A stretch of 64,000 nt of DNA from Bradyrhizobium erythrophlei. Its GTDB lineage: Bacteria; Pseudomonadota; Alphaproteobacteria; Rhizobiales; Xanthobacteraceae. Of the stretch, positions 1-8,852 are shown piece after piece. The stretch's first letter is position 1, and each line of letters starts with the position of its first letter. The stretch lies in NCBI GenBank assembly GCA_900129675.1, contig FSRD01000002.1, forward strand, positions 806,001-870,000, in the 5' to 3' direction. The translations under genes and the position numbers were made by a program. The notes under the pieces are model-generated. The model had not been told where the DNA came from and did not search any database. It saw only the letters and a program-made list of their open reading frames with translations.

Positions 1-14
1 GTGCGGGGTGAAGA

Positions 15-1784
15 TTAAGCGCTGTGTTCGAGAGCTGGCAAGTGTTGCTGGGCGAGGCGCATTCGCTTTGGCAGGACGATACCGAGACGATTGAGGAGAG
101 CGGCCTGTGCCGGGTCTGGCTGGGTCACGCAGCGCAGGCGAATCTGACCATGCGCTGCGGTCGGCAGAACGACGTCCTGGGACTGAATGCGTTTGAGTTC
201 TTCCAGGATGATGCGCGGCGAATTACCGAGACCTGCGCGGCTCTGCCACATCTCCAGGCTCTTCCACAGCACGAAGGCAAGAAAGCAGACGAGGATATGA
301 GCCTGCACGCGATCTTCGCGCTGGTGCCAGATTGGACGGAGGTTGAGTTGGTCCTTCTGGATGCGAAAAGCGACTTCGGCCTGCGTGAGCTGGATATAGG
401 CCTTCCAGAGCTGCTGATCGCTCCAATCGCAGATGTTCGAACGCAACAGATAGGCGCCTTCTGAAAGGGCGGCCCAGTCGTCGAAGGCGGCGTTGTAAAC
501 GACGCCAAGGCGGAAACCCGCAGGGCAGCCATCCGGCTCCAGCGTGATCGCGAAGCGGGCGGCGGATCGCTGGTTTTGCTGCAGGATGCGGCCGATCTGC
601 CGGTTCACCGTCGCCGGATCGATGCGTTTCTTCGAACGAGCCAGCCGCGCGGCCAGGCGCCCGAGCGCCTCTTCGATCCGCCGGCTGAACTTGTCGTGCA
701 TGGCCCGCTCTTTGCTGCGCCGGTCGGCCGAGCGGCACAGGATCACGGTCTCCCCGGTCTCGGAGTGGCGCGTGAGTTTGACCTCGACGCCTTCGTGGAC
801 CATGCGCCAGCCATCCGAGCGAGCGAGTTCAAAGGCGAACTTCTTCAGTTCCGACTTCGGCGCGCCGATGATGTAGCGCCGGCCGGTCTGGCGCAGCCAG
901 GCCAGATTATCGGCACTGGCCATGCCGCGATCGGTGATCCAGACCCGCCCCAGCATGCCATGCCGAGCCTCCATGGTGGCTACGATCGTCTGCAAGGTTC
1001 GCGAGTCGTGGGTGTTGCCGGCGAACACCTCGTAGCCCAAAGGAAAGCCGTCGAAGGTCACGACCAGGGCGATGCACACCTGCTTGCAGTCGGGGCGATG
1101 ATCGCGCGAATAGCCGCGTTGCGCCTGCGGATTGACCGCGGCCTGGCCCTCAAAATATGTGCTCGTCACGTCGTAGAGCAGCACCTCGTTCTGGGTCGCA
1201 AATAGCTCTCCGCAGCGCTGCGACAGATGCGCTTCGAGCTCGCTCTTGTAGGTGAGCAGATGATCGAGCCCGCGATAGAGCCGATCCTTGTTGACCTCCT
1301 CGTCGTCGAGCTGCAGCAAATCTGGAAGCGCCGTGCGTCGATACCAGTCCTCCGCGATGTGCAACTCGCTCGACGGTTCGCAAAACCGCGCGGTGACCAG
1401 CACGGCCGCCATCTTCGACCACGCGATGCGCTCCTTGCCGATTGGAAGCAACCGCTCGCACAGACCCTCAAGCCCGGTTCCGCGCCACAACGCGAGCGCC
1501 AGATACACATCGCCAAACTGACGCGGGCGCTCGATGCGGATGCCCTTCAACCGCACCGACACCGTCAATTGCTCGCTACCATCATCGAACAGCTGCGCGC
1601 GCTCGGGAGTTCCGATCAGCCGGTGCGCCAGCGCCCGTGCCTGCAAGCGGCCTTGCTCATCGAGTTCGCCGAGTTGCGCCACCGTTTGCTGAATGACCCG
1701 ACGACCAACACGCACGCTGCGCACAACTCGCCAATAGCGATGAACCTTGCCGTCTTTGCGTATCGTGGTGTGGCGCAGATACAT
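15..1784 (-). CDS. IS1634-family transposase
   Basis: A 589-residue DDE transposase of the IS1634 branch of the IS4 superfamily, which would cut and paste its own element. Landmarks are the first acidic motif YDVTSTYFEG (about residue 205), the second motif TDRGMAS (about residue 287), and a C-terminal segment YIQLTQAEVAFRIQK that matches the YREK-like region carrying the catalytic Glu. Length is normal for the family and the frame is open throughout. The left end of the element lies outside the window and I could not place the right inverted repeat, so the element boundaries are not called. It is only distantly related to the second IS1634 transposase at 48772-50508. Confidence 0.93.
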   Translation of the reverse strand: MYLRHTTIRKDGKVHRYWRVVRSVRVGRRVIQQTVAQLGELDEQGRLQARALAHRLIGTPERAQLFDDGSEQLTVSVRLKGIRIERPRQFGDVYLALALWRGTGLEGLCERLLPIGKERIAWSKMAAVLVTARFCEPSSELHIAEDWYRRTALPDLLQLDDEEVNKDRLYRGLDHLLTYKSELEAHLSQRCGELFATQNEVLLYDVTSTYFEGQAAVNPQAQRGYSRDHRPDCKQVCIALVVTFDGFPLGYEVFAGNTHDSRTLQTIVATMEARHGMLGRVWITDRGMASADNLAWLRQTGRRYIIGAPKSELKKFAFELARSDGWRMVHEGVEVKLTRHSETGETVILCRSADRRSKERAMHDKFSRRIEEALGRLAARLARSKKRIDPATVNRQIGRILQQNQRSAARFAITLEPDGCPAGFRLGVVYNAAFDDWAALSEGAYLLRSNICDWSDQQLWKAYIQLTQAEVAFRIQKDQLNLRPIWHQREDRVQAHILVCFLAFVLWKSLEMWQSRAGLGNSPRIILEELKRIQSQDVVLPTAAHGQIRLRCVTQPDPAQAALLNRLGIVLPKRMRLAQQHLPALEHSA

Positions 1785-1947
1785 GCGCCCGAATCAATCC
1801 GACTCGCGGCCTCCAGAAAATACCCTAGGTTGGCACTACACGCCCAAATCCCCGCTTCGCGCCGTCTAACCAATTGATCCGATTCAAGTCACGCGATGCA
1901 AAATTCCCGAAAATAGCGAAATCTCGCCTCTAACTGCGCAAGTTGGG

Positions 1948-2991
1948 CTAGCCCGCACGACGGTAATGCGTAGGTGATTGCCCCGTCCACTTCCTGAAAG
2001 CCTTGCGGAAGCTTGTCGCATCGGCGAAACCGACTCGCTCGGCGACTTGATCAATCAACAGGTGGGTGTTTTGCAGAAATTCGGTCGCGACCGTCCGGCG
2101 CATATCGTCGAGCACCGATTGATAAGATAGCCCGTCCTGCGCCAGCCGGCGATGCAGTGTGCGCAAGGACAGGCCTAATTGCGCGGCGATTTCCTTAGCC
2201 GGCGGAAAACGCGTGGAGCTGTTCAGGCAGGCCACGCGAATCTGCCGCACCAGATCGGCTTCTCCTGGCTGTTCAGCCATTACCAGGTCGCAGAACTGTT
2301 GACAGACCTGTGCGGTAATAGGATTTGCATTTGGACAAGGGTAATCCAGCAGGCTTGCACCGAAATGCCACTCCATGGATTCAGCACCAAAATCGATCGG
2401 ACAGTTGAACATCCGCTCGTAATTGCGCCAATGCGCGGGCGCTCGAAACGGAAAGATCATGCGTGTCGAAGGGAAGGGCGCTTCAAGAACTCTGCTGAAA
2501 AGCGCCGTCATCGAGCTTCGCCAGAATTCCGCGGTGAAAGGAAGCAAGCCCCCCAATGATTCAACGCCATGGCTGCGGAGAATCGCGGAGCCGTCCTCGA
2601 TACTTAGGCTGATCTGCGCCACCACCGGCCCCGCCATCGTGATGTGTTCGAGGGAGAACGTAAGAGCTTCTCCGAATGTGGAACTGCTAACCATCGCGTA
2701 GCCCAAGATACCGTAGTCGCTGATGCGTTGCCGGGCTCCCGCGAGCAGTCCTATGTCGGGGCGCTTAGAAAGCGCGCGTGCATTACGGTAGATCGTTAGC
2801 CGCTGGCGATGTGAGATTCGGGCTTGAGGGTCTTCCAGTTGCCACGGCCGCACGCCCGTGCGCGCGAATAAGTCCTTTACGGATACGCCCTGGGCAGCCA
2901 ACTCTGCGGCCAGCGCCGCTAATCCGAGCAGGCTTTGGGTCGGCGCGTCGAGGTCAGCCGACAACGAACTGACGGTTTTTATCGTGGTCAT
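1948..2991 (-). CDS. AraC-family regulator with arabinose-binding-like N-terminal domain
   Basis: A 347-residue transcription factor of the OruR/ArgR-like AraC group. The N-terminal two thirds form the ligand-binding-type domain, and the C-terminus holds the double helix-turn-helix (LRTLHRRLAQDGLSYQ about residue 255, then the second helix pair near VAERVGFADATSFRKAFRKW). I chose the ATG at 2991 because GAGGAAACG precedes it and because a paralogous fragment at 41950-42221 aligns from this methionine; an upstream in-frame ATG at 3036 is the alternative. It is divergent from the crotonase/CoA-transferase/fumarylacetoacetase genes that begin at 3408, so it is probably their activator. The inducer cannot be read from the sequence. 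Confidence 0.88.
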   Translation of the reverse strand: MTTIKTVSSLSADLDAPTQSLLGLAALAAELAAQGVSVKDLFARTGVRPWQLEDPQARISHRQRLTIYRNARALSKRPDIGLLAGARQRISDYGILGYAMVSSSTFGEALTFSLEHITMAGPVVAQISLSIEDGSAILRSHGVESLGGLLPFTAEFWRSSMTALFSRVLEAPFPSTRMIFPFRAPAHWRNYERMFNCPIDFGAESMEWHFGASLLDYPCPNANPITAQVCQQFCDLVMAEQPGEADLVRQIRVACLNSSTRFPPAKEIAAQLGLSLRTLHRRLAQDGLSYQSVLDDMRRTVATEFLQNTHLLIDQVAERVGFADATSFRKAFRKWTGQSPTHYRRAG

Positions 2992-3407
2992 CGTTTCCTC
3001 AAGGCCAGTAAAATCCGGCGCATTTATTGCGCGCATTCTGGCACATTTTGACCTCTCTTGTCATCGTCACAGTCGCCAATATTGGCAGTTTCAGACCTGA
3101 ACAATGGCATTCTTTGACGTTGCCGAAGGCGAGGATCGGCGGCAACTTCCAAACATGGACGCGTGACGAGTTGGCCTAACCGAAGCCAGAGCAGAACCCT
3201 CGCAGCGATCATCCGGCCGCAATGATACGGCCGGCGACAGGAGGAAGAAGCACGCGCGGTTCGTACCGATATTCCAGCTTATCCCGCCGTCGATCGGATG
3301 ACAGTTACGACCGGGAATAATTGCAGCGATTTCTCGGGTGGCCCGAACATCGCCCCCCGCAGCTGCCCCTTGGCCCGTCTTATTTGGATCGGAGAGAGAG
3401 CACGTCA
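2992..3407. promoter_or_regulatory. Divergent control region with a 12-bp palindrome
   Basis: This gap between the AraC gene and the catabolic genes must hold both promoters. The clearest element is the perfect palindrome GCCAATATTGGC at 3075-3086, about 85 nt upstream of the AraC start. I see no convincing -35/-10 pair. The crotonase ribosome-binding site GGAGAGAGAG lies at 3391-3400. Confidence 0.4.
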
Positions 3408-4175
3408 ATGACAACAGTCGCGCACGAAATCGACGGTGCCGTGGGCATCGTGACGCTTGCGAAGCCGCCGCACAATCTTCTCGACGACGCCTTGCTCGAG
3501 GATTTGATGACCGCCTATGAGGCGGTCGTGGCCGAGGGCGCGCGGGCCATCCTACTGCGGAGTTCGATGCGCCATTTCTGCGTCGGCGCTGAGGTTCAAT
3601 CCTTCGGCACCACGACGGTCATCCACACCAATAAGAAGAAATTTGCCCAGCTGATGGACGTGATGGAGAACATTCCGGTGCCGACTGTCGCAGCGCTGAA
3701 TGGCGGCGTCCTTGGCGGCGGCCTGGAAATCGCCCTGACCTGCGACATGATTCTTGCCGCCGATACGGCTTTCCTTGGCCAAGTGGAGGTCGCGGTCGGG
3801 CTGCACCCGCTGCTGGGTGGCACCCAGCGCCTGGTGCAGCGGGCCGGCGTCGCGCGTGCGAAGGAAATCTCCATGATCGGCCGCCGGCACACGCCCGAGG
3901 CCTTCGAGCGCTGGGGCATCATCAACCTTGTTGTGCCCGAGGAGGAACTGGCCGCCTCGTCCATGACCTGGGCTCGACAGTTGGCCGCCGGTCCCACGAA
4001 GATCATCGCCGGCATCAAGATCCTGGCGAACGAAGCGGCACGGCATGGCACGGCCGCAGCCGATGCCCGCCAGGTCGAGATCAATAGCATGATCTGGAAC
4101 ACCGGTGACCGGAAGCGCGGTATCGACGCATTCTTAACGACGGGTCCCGGCACGGCCGTCTACGAGGGAGACTGA
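3408..4175 (+). CDS. Enoyl-CoA hydratase/isomerase (crotonase fold)
   Basis: A 255-residue crotonase-superfamily protein, predicted to act on a CoA thioester as a hydratase or isomerase in the cytoplasm. It shows the CoA/oxyanion-hole motifs HFCVGAEV (about residue 57) and NGGVLGGGLEIALTCD (about 95-110), and the second active-site loop QVEVAVGLHPLLGGTQRL. The ATG at 3408 is taken because of the purine-rich site GGAGAGAG seven to eight bases upstream; the frame stays open to 3321 without a better start. Its stop at 4173-4175 lies two bases before the CoA-transferase start, so the two are translationally close and surely one operon. The substrate is unknown. Confidence 0.9.
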   Translation: MTTVAHEIDGAVGIVTLAKPPHNLLDDALLEDLMTAYEAVVAEGARAILLRSSMRHFCVGAEVQSFGTTTVIHTNKKKFAQLMDVMENIPVPTVAALNGGVLGGGLEIALTCDMILAADTAFLGQVEVAVGLHPLLGGTQRLVQRAGVARAKEISMIGRRHTPEAFERWGIINLVVPEEELAASSMTWARQLAAGPTKIIAGIKILANEAARHGTAAADARQVEINSMIWNTGDRKRGIDAFLTTGPGTAVYEGD

Positions 4176-4177
4176 CG

Positions 4178-5407
4178 ATGTCGGCTCCTTTGGAAGGCTT
4201 GCGCGTTATCGACTTTAGCCGGGTGCTCGCCGGTCCGCACTGCACCAAGGCGCTTCGGGATCTCGGTGCCGACGTGATCAAAATCGAGCCGCCAGCGGGC
4301 GACATCGGCCGCGTCGCCCTGCCGCATATCGGCGACATCGGGCTGTATTACGTGCAGCAGAATGCCGGCAAGAGAAGTCTCAGCCTCGATCTCAACTGGC
4401 CAGAGGCGCGCGAGATCGCCAAGTCGCTTTGCCAGATGGCCGATATCATCGTCGAAAACTTCCGGCCCGGAACGCTGAAGCGCTTCGGCCTCTCCTACAC
4501 GGATGTGCGTGCCTACAACCCGCGGATCATCTACGTCTCGATCAGCGGCTACGGGCAGGCGACGTCCTGGCGCAACCGCCCGGCCTTCGCGCCGACCGTC
4601 CAGTGCGAAACCGGGCACACTGCCATTGTCGAGACCCATTTCGGCGAAGCGCTGACCGAGGTCCGCAACGACGCCAGCAGCCACGCCGATGTCTACACCG
4701 GGCTGGAAGGGGTCATCGCCGTCCTGGCCGCGCTTGAGAGCCGGCACAAGACGGGCGAGGGACAATATGTCGATGTCTCGATGGCCGCGACCATGCTTTC
4801 TATAAATGAGCGGGCGGGCGCGCTGCTGTCCGAGATCGATACGGACGGCGAACCGATCATCCTTTCGGCCAGCGACTCCCACATCTTCCAGCTGCCGGGC
4901 GGCCGACGGCTGACGATCGCGGGCAGCCCGATCTACACCCCCATGTTCCAACGCTTCTGCGCGATGATGCGGCGGAGCGACCTGCTGGCAGACCCGCGCT
5001 TCGCGACGGCCAGGCTGCGCCGGCAGAACCTGGCCGTCCTGCTGGCCGAGGTGCGGGCATGGATCACGACCTTCAGCAATATCGAACTGCTACAGGCGCA
5101 AGTCAGCGAAGCCGGCCTCGCAGTTGGTGAGATCCGCACGCTCAACGAATTTGCGAAGTCCGACTGGGTCAAGGAATGGAACGCCATCATCGAGGTCGAC
5201 GACCGGAACGGCGGGACTACCCCTATGCCCGGCAACCCGTGGATCTTCAGCGGATCGACGTTGCCTGCGCCCGGCGTGCCGGCCTTCCAGGGCGAGCACA
5301 ACTACGAGATCCTGACCGAGGCCAACGTCCCCGAAGAGGTGATCAAGGATTTGCAGCAGCGCAGGATTCTCTTGAGCCGTCGCAGCATTGCGGGCGCTTA
5401 CGACTGA
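4178..5407 (+). CDS. CaiB/BaiF-family (class III) CoA-transferase
   Basis: A 409-residue class III CoA-transferase, which moves CoA between carboxylic acids through an aspartyl-CoA thioester. The N-terminus has the typical LRVIDFSRVLAGPHCTKALRDLGADVIKIEPP signature region, and the probable catalytic Asp is residue 171 in the segment ADVYTGLEG. The C-terminal tail around PAPGVPAFQGEHN is of special interest because a diverged copy of it occurs as an isolated fragment at 20001-20165. It sits between the crotonase and the fumarylacetoacetase with minimal spacing. Together they suggest activation and breakdown of an organic acid, perhaps aromatic-derived; the substrate cannot be assigned. Confidence 0.92.
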   Translation: MSAPLEGLRVIDFSRVLAGPHCTKALRDLGADVIKIEPPAGDIGRVALPHIGDIGLYYVQQNAGKRSLSLDLNWPEAREIAKSLCQMADIIVENFRPGTLKRFGLSYTDVRAYNPRIIYVSISGYGQATSWRNRPAFAPTVQCETGHTAIVETHFGEALTEVRNDASSHADVYTGLEGVIAVLAALESRHKTGEGQYVDVSMAATMLSINERAGALLSEIDTDGEPIILSASDSHIFQLPGGRRLTIAGSPIYTPMFQRFCAMMRRSDLLADPRFATARLRRQNLAVLLAEVRAWITTFSNIELLQAQVSEAGLAVGEIRTLNEFAKSDWVKEWNAIIEVDDRNGGTTPMPGNPWIFSGSTLPAPGVPAFQGEHNYEILTEANVPEEVIKDLQQRRILLSRRSIAGAYD

Positions 5408-5418
5408 GAGAGGACGCC

Positions 5419-6756
5419 GTGTCATTTGAAATCAACCATACCCATGACGCCAAGGCGCGCAGCTGGGTCGAATCCACTAATCGTTCCGGCAGCGACTTCC
5501 CGATCCAGAACCTGCCCTGCGCGGTTTTTCGGCGGCGGCACAGCGCCGAAGCCTGGCGCGGCGGCATTGCCATCGGCGATGAGGTCGTCGACCTGGCGGC
5601 GTTGAGCCAGAAAGGTCTGTTGCAGGGGCTTGCGGCCACGGCCACGGCAGCGTGCTCCCAATCCACCCTCAATGCCTTTTTTGACATGGGGCCGTCGGCC
5701 TGGCAGGCGCTGCGGCATGGGATGTTTCGGCTCCTTGGCCTGGACGCCAACACCGAACAGCAGCGCACCTTTGCCGAATGCCTTGTGCCGCAAAGCGGCG
5801 TCGAGTACGCGGTGCCGGTGCAGATTGGCGACTACAGCGACTACTATACCTCGATCTACCATGCCGAGAATATCGGCAAGCTCGCTGGGCTAAACACCGC
5901 GACACCGAATTTCAAATGGATCCCGCTCGCCTATCACGGCCGCGCCTCGAGCATCGGTGTTAGCGGCCAGAAATTTCGCCGGCCACTCGGTCAGGCAAAG
6001 GCACCAGACGCGCAGGCCCCGATGCTGCAGCCGACGCAGAAGCTGGACTATGAGCTGGAGTTGGCGATCTATGTCGGCAAGTCCAACCAACTGGGCCAGC
6101 CGGTTTCGGTGTCCGACGCCGAACAGCATATCTTCGGCATCGGCCTCCTGAACGACTGGTCGGCGCGCGACATCCAGTTCTGGGAAATGGCGCCCTTGGG
6201 ACCGTTCCTAGGAAAGAGCTTCGCCACGACGATTTCGCCCTGGATCGTCAGTCTGGAAGCCCTCGCGCCGTTCCGCCTGCCTTTCGAACGGCCGGCCCGT
6301 GATCCCCAGCCGCTGCCTTACCTCGATGCCAAGGCGAATCGCGCCGCCGGCGCCATCGAAATCACCCTTGAGGTCTGGCTGGGATCCTCCAAGCAGCGTG
6401 TTCAGGGCGTTCCGACCAAACGCGTCTCGAGCACCAGCTTCAGGCACCAGTATTGGACTATTGCCCAGATGCTGGCGCACCACACGATCAACGGCTGCAA
6501 CCTCACGATCGGCGATGTGCTCGGCACCGGCACTGTGTCGGGCCCGACCGTCAGCGAAGCCGGTGCATTGATCGAACTCGCGCTCAACGGTGCGGCGCCG
6601 GTTGAATTGGCGACGGGCGAGAAACGCTCCTTCCTCGAGGATGGCGATACGGTAGCCCTTCGGGGATTTTGCGAGAAGCCAGGTTTCGCTCGGATCGGCC
6701 TCGGCGAATGCCTGGGTGAGGTTCTGCCGGCGCTTGATGTCCAGAGAGGCTACTGA
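5419..6756 (+). CDS. fahA: Fumarylacetoacetase (fumarylacetoacetate hydrolase)
   Basis: A 445-residue fumarylacetoacetase-type hydrolase, expected to cleave a C-C bond of a 1,3-diketo acid (fumarylacetoacetate to fumarate and acetoacetate in tyrosine/homogentisate breakdown). Family landmarks are FPIQNLPCAVF near the N-terminus, DYYTSIYHAENIG, WIPLAYHGRASSIG with the catalytic His region, the metal-binding segment LDYELELAIYVG, and NDWSARDIQFWEMAPLGPF. The start is taken as GTG 5419, eight bases after GAGAGAGG and 11 nt after the CoA-transferase stop; an upstream in-frame ATG at 5176 would overlap that gene by more than 200 nt. No homogentisate dioxygenase is present nearby, so the physiological substrate could differ. 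Confidence 0.9.
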   Translation: MSFEINHTHDAKARSWVESTNRSGSDFPIQNLPCAVFRRRHSAEAWRGGIAIGDEVVDLAALSQKGLLQGLAATATAACSQSTLNAFFDMGPSAWQALRHGMFRLLGLDANTEQQRTFAECLVPQSGVEYAVPVQIGDYSDYYTSIYHAENIGKLAGLNTATPNFKWIPLAYHGRASSIGVSGQKFRRPLGQAKAPDAQAPMLQPTQKLDYELELAIYVGKSNQLGQPVSVSDAEQHIFGIGLLNDWSARDIQFWEMAPLGPFLGKSFATTISPWIVSLEALAPFRLPFERPARDPQPLPYLDAKANRAAGAIEITLEVWLGSSKQRVQGVPTKRVSSTSFRHQYWTIAQMLAHHTINGCNLTIGDVLGTGTVSGPTVSEAGALIELALNGAAPVELATGEKRSFLEDGDTVALRGFCEKPGFARIGLGECLGEVLPALDVQRGY

Positions 6757-6802
6757 GCGCTTCCTTCTTCAAACTTCCACAGGCCTCCACCAAGGAGCAC
6801 CC

Positions 6803-7447
6803 ATGACCTCAGCCGTCGAACTATATGACAAGGCAATTATCAGCCGACAACCGAATTTTGACGAACGGAAGACTCGGTCGGAATTCCGCAAGGTCATTCC
6901 CAATCTCAAGACGGTTGTCGTTCATTGCTTCGACCCGCGTGTGACCGGAGGCATTCCGCCTGCCGTCGCCAAGGCGCTCCCCGGCCAGATCTACCCGGGA
7001 GAGGTCTTCGAATTCGTCGGCGAAGACGGAAAAAAGAAAATCGGTTCGAACACTACGATCTTTCCCGTCGTCGTTGCCGGCGGCCGCGCGTCCGGCAGCG
7101 CGCAACGATCGATCAGTATCGCGTGCCATCTCTTCGACATCGACAACGTCGCCATCGTGCATCACACGGATTGTGGCGGGACGCACTTCACCCCGGAAGG
7201 ATTCTTGGAAACCTTTAAGGAGGAGTTCGGGCACGACATCACGGATCTGTGGGACGCCGACGATATTAGCATTGAAAACTTCACGCAGTCGTTACATCGC
7301 GACGTGCGAAGTGTGCGAAATTCTCGCGGGACGCCAAGGCACGTGAATGTCTTTGGTTTTCTTTACGACATCGAAACCGGCCAACTTCTTCTGGTCGAAG
7401 AAAACCCCGGCGACCCGACCGCGCCTCGCGGGGCCCCTTGGCGATAG
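6803..7447 (+). CDS. Beta-carbonic-anhydrase-like protein
   Basis: A 214-residue protein with the two zinc-site motifs of beta-class carbonic anhydrases: CFDPRV (Cys ligand with the Asp-Arg dyad, about residue 38) and HHTDCGG (His and Cys ligands, about 120). Beta enzymes hydrate CO2; close relatives include carbonyl sulfide and carbon disulfide hydrolases, and this protein could belong to such a subgroup. The ATG at 6803 follows AAGGAG by five bases. It lies 46 nt after the fumarylacetoacetase gene on the same strand and may belong to the same transcript. The activity is inferred from family only. Confidence 0.75.
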   Translation: MTSAVELYDKAIISRQPNFDERKTRSEFRKVIPNLKTVVVHCFDPRVTGGIPPAVAKALPGQIYPGEVFEFVGEDGKKKIGSNTTIFPVVVAGGRASGSAQRSISIACHLFDIDNVAIVHHTDCGGTHFTPEGFLETFKEEFGHDITDLWDADDISIENFTQSLHRDVRSVRNSRGTPRHVNVFGFLYDIETGQLLLVEENPGDPTAPRGAPWR

Positions 7448-7525
7448 CTCTCGATGCCGCAGAGTGCGGCGCGGAGATCACCCTCGCATTACCGTAATCT
7501 CAACCATGCACTCAGGAGATGAATG

Positions 7526-8422
7526 ATGAGCACGCAGACGGCTCTGGTAATCGGCGCGACGGGCAAGACCGGTCAGTACACAGTGCAACATCTTCTTGAA
7601 AGAGGTCACGCTGTCCGCGCAATGGTCCACAAGGAGGACAAACGGTCGGAAGCGCTTCGGGGCACGGGCGCGGAGGTGGTGATGGGTGAACTCTTGGAGC
7701 ACGACGACGTCGTCCGGGCAGCAGCCGGCACCAGCGCGGCTTATTTTTGCTATCCCGTTAGCCCGGGACTCATTCCGGCAACGGCGTATTTCGCGGACGC
7801 GGCCAAGCGGGCGGCGCTCAAAGTTGTTGTAAACATGTCGCAGATTTCTGCACGGGAAGATTCCAAAAGCCACGCCGCGCGCGACCACTGGATCGCCGAA
7901 CGCATTTTCGACTGGTCCGGCGTTCCGACCGTCCACCTCCGTCCGACATTCTTCTCGGAATGGCTGTTGTTCCCGTTTGTGCGCTCGACCATTGTCGACA
8001 ATGGCATCATCGATCTGCCGTATGGCAACGGACGCCATGCTCCAATCGCAGCGGAGGACCAGGCGCGGGTTATTGCGACCATCCTGGCAGAGCCGGCCGC
8101 TCATGTCGGGAAGACCTATACCCTCTGCGGACCGACTGAGCTTGATCAGGCCGGAATTGCCGCGGCCATCACCGAGGTGCTGGGCCGCAAGATCAGCTAC
8201 CAGCCGCTGACCATTCCTCAATATCGGGAGCGTCTCCAGAAGGCCGGCTTGTCTGAGTTCATGATCCAGCACTTCTGCGCGGTCGCCCTCGACTATCAGA
8301 ACGGCATCTTCTCGGGCGAAGACAAGATCATCGCCGAACTGACCGGTAAGCCGCCGATGACCGTGCAGGATTTCGTGGCGTCGCACCTAGAAGCCTTCAG
8401 GCCGGCGAACGCTGCAGGCTGA
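7526..8422 (+). CDS. NmrA-like NAD(P)-binding (atypical SDR) protein
   Basis: A 298-residue Rossmann-fold protein of the NmrA/atypical short-chain dehydrogenase group. The nucleotide-binding motif GATGKTGQ begins at about residue 9. The body resembles NAD(P)H-binding reductases or redox sensors of the NmrA family rather than classical dehydrogenases, and no clear YxxxK catalytic pair stands out. The second of two adjacent ATG codons (7526) is preferred because AGGAG lies seven bases before it; 7523 is the alternative. It follows the carbonic-anhydrase-like gene on the same strand by 78 nt. Reaction and substrate are unknown. Confidence 0.8.
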   Translation: MSTQTALVIGATGKTGQYTVQHLLERGHAVRAMVHKEDKRSEALRGTGAEVVMGELLEHDDVVRAAAGTSAAYFCYPVSPGLIPATAYFADAAKRAALKVVVNMSQISAREDSKSHAARDHWIAERIFDWSGVPTVHLRPTFFSEWLLFPFVRSTIVDNGIIDLPYGNGRHAPIAAEDQARVIATILAEPAAHVGKTYTLCGPTELDQAGIAAAITEVLGRKISYQPLTIPQYRERLQKAGLSEFMIQHFCAVALDYQNGIFSGEDKIIAELTGKPPMTVQDFVASHLEAFRPANAAG

Positions 8423-8534
8423 CGCATGGCAGCAGCGGAAGGTTCTTCTGAGCCGCCGCAATCCGATGGGGCCGCCCGATTGAGTATGAGGACGTTCTGG
8501 ATCGAACTTAAAAAATGAATATTGGGAGGAATAG

Positions 8535-8852
8535 ATGCTTCAGTTATCGCCTGACCGAGTTCGCCAGATCCTGTCCGATCCGAGTTTCGTCAAGCTTTCG
8601 TCTGCCCGCGCGAAGCTCCGATGGGGCTTATCGCTCCTGACCCTGTTTGCATTCTTCGGGTTCATTGTTTTGATATCGGCGGCGTCAAAGGGCCTCGGCA
8701 CCAACATTGGAAGCACCAATATTCCGATCGGGATAGCTATGTTCCTTGGGATGAACATTTTGGTGGTGTGTCTAACCGGCTTCTACGTTCAACGCTCCAA
8801 CTCGCGGTTCGACCAGCTCAATCGTGACATCAGAAAGGAGTGGGATCGATGA
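8535..8852 (+). CDS. DUF485 inner-membrane protein, partner of ActP
   Basis: A 105-residue membrane protein with two predicted transmembrane helices (about residues 30-50 and 63-85) and a charged C-terminus, matching the DUF485 (YjcH) family. In many bacteria this small protein is encoded directly before the acetate permease ActP, as it is here: its TGA overlaps the permease ATG in the sequence ATGA at 8849-8852. This translational coupling suggests that the two products work together or are made in fixed ratio. The function of the small protein itself is not established. Confidence 0.88.
   Translation: MLQLSPDRVRQILSDPSFVKLSSARAKLRWGLSLLTLFAFFGFIVLISAASKGLGTNIGSTNIPIGIAMFLGMNILVVCLTGFYVQRSNSRFDQLNRDIRKEWDR

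Noticed and set aside
4160..4951. A 263-codon open frame antisense to the CoA-transferase gene
   Set aside because: No recognisable features and fully overlapped by a conserved enzyme gene.
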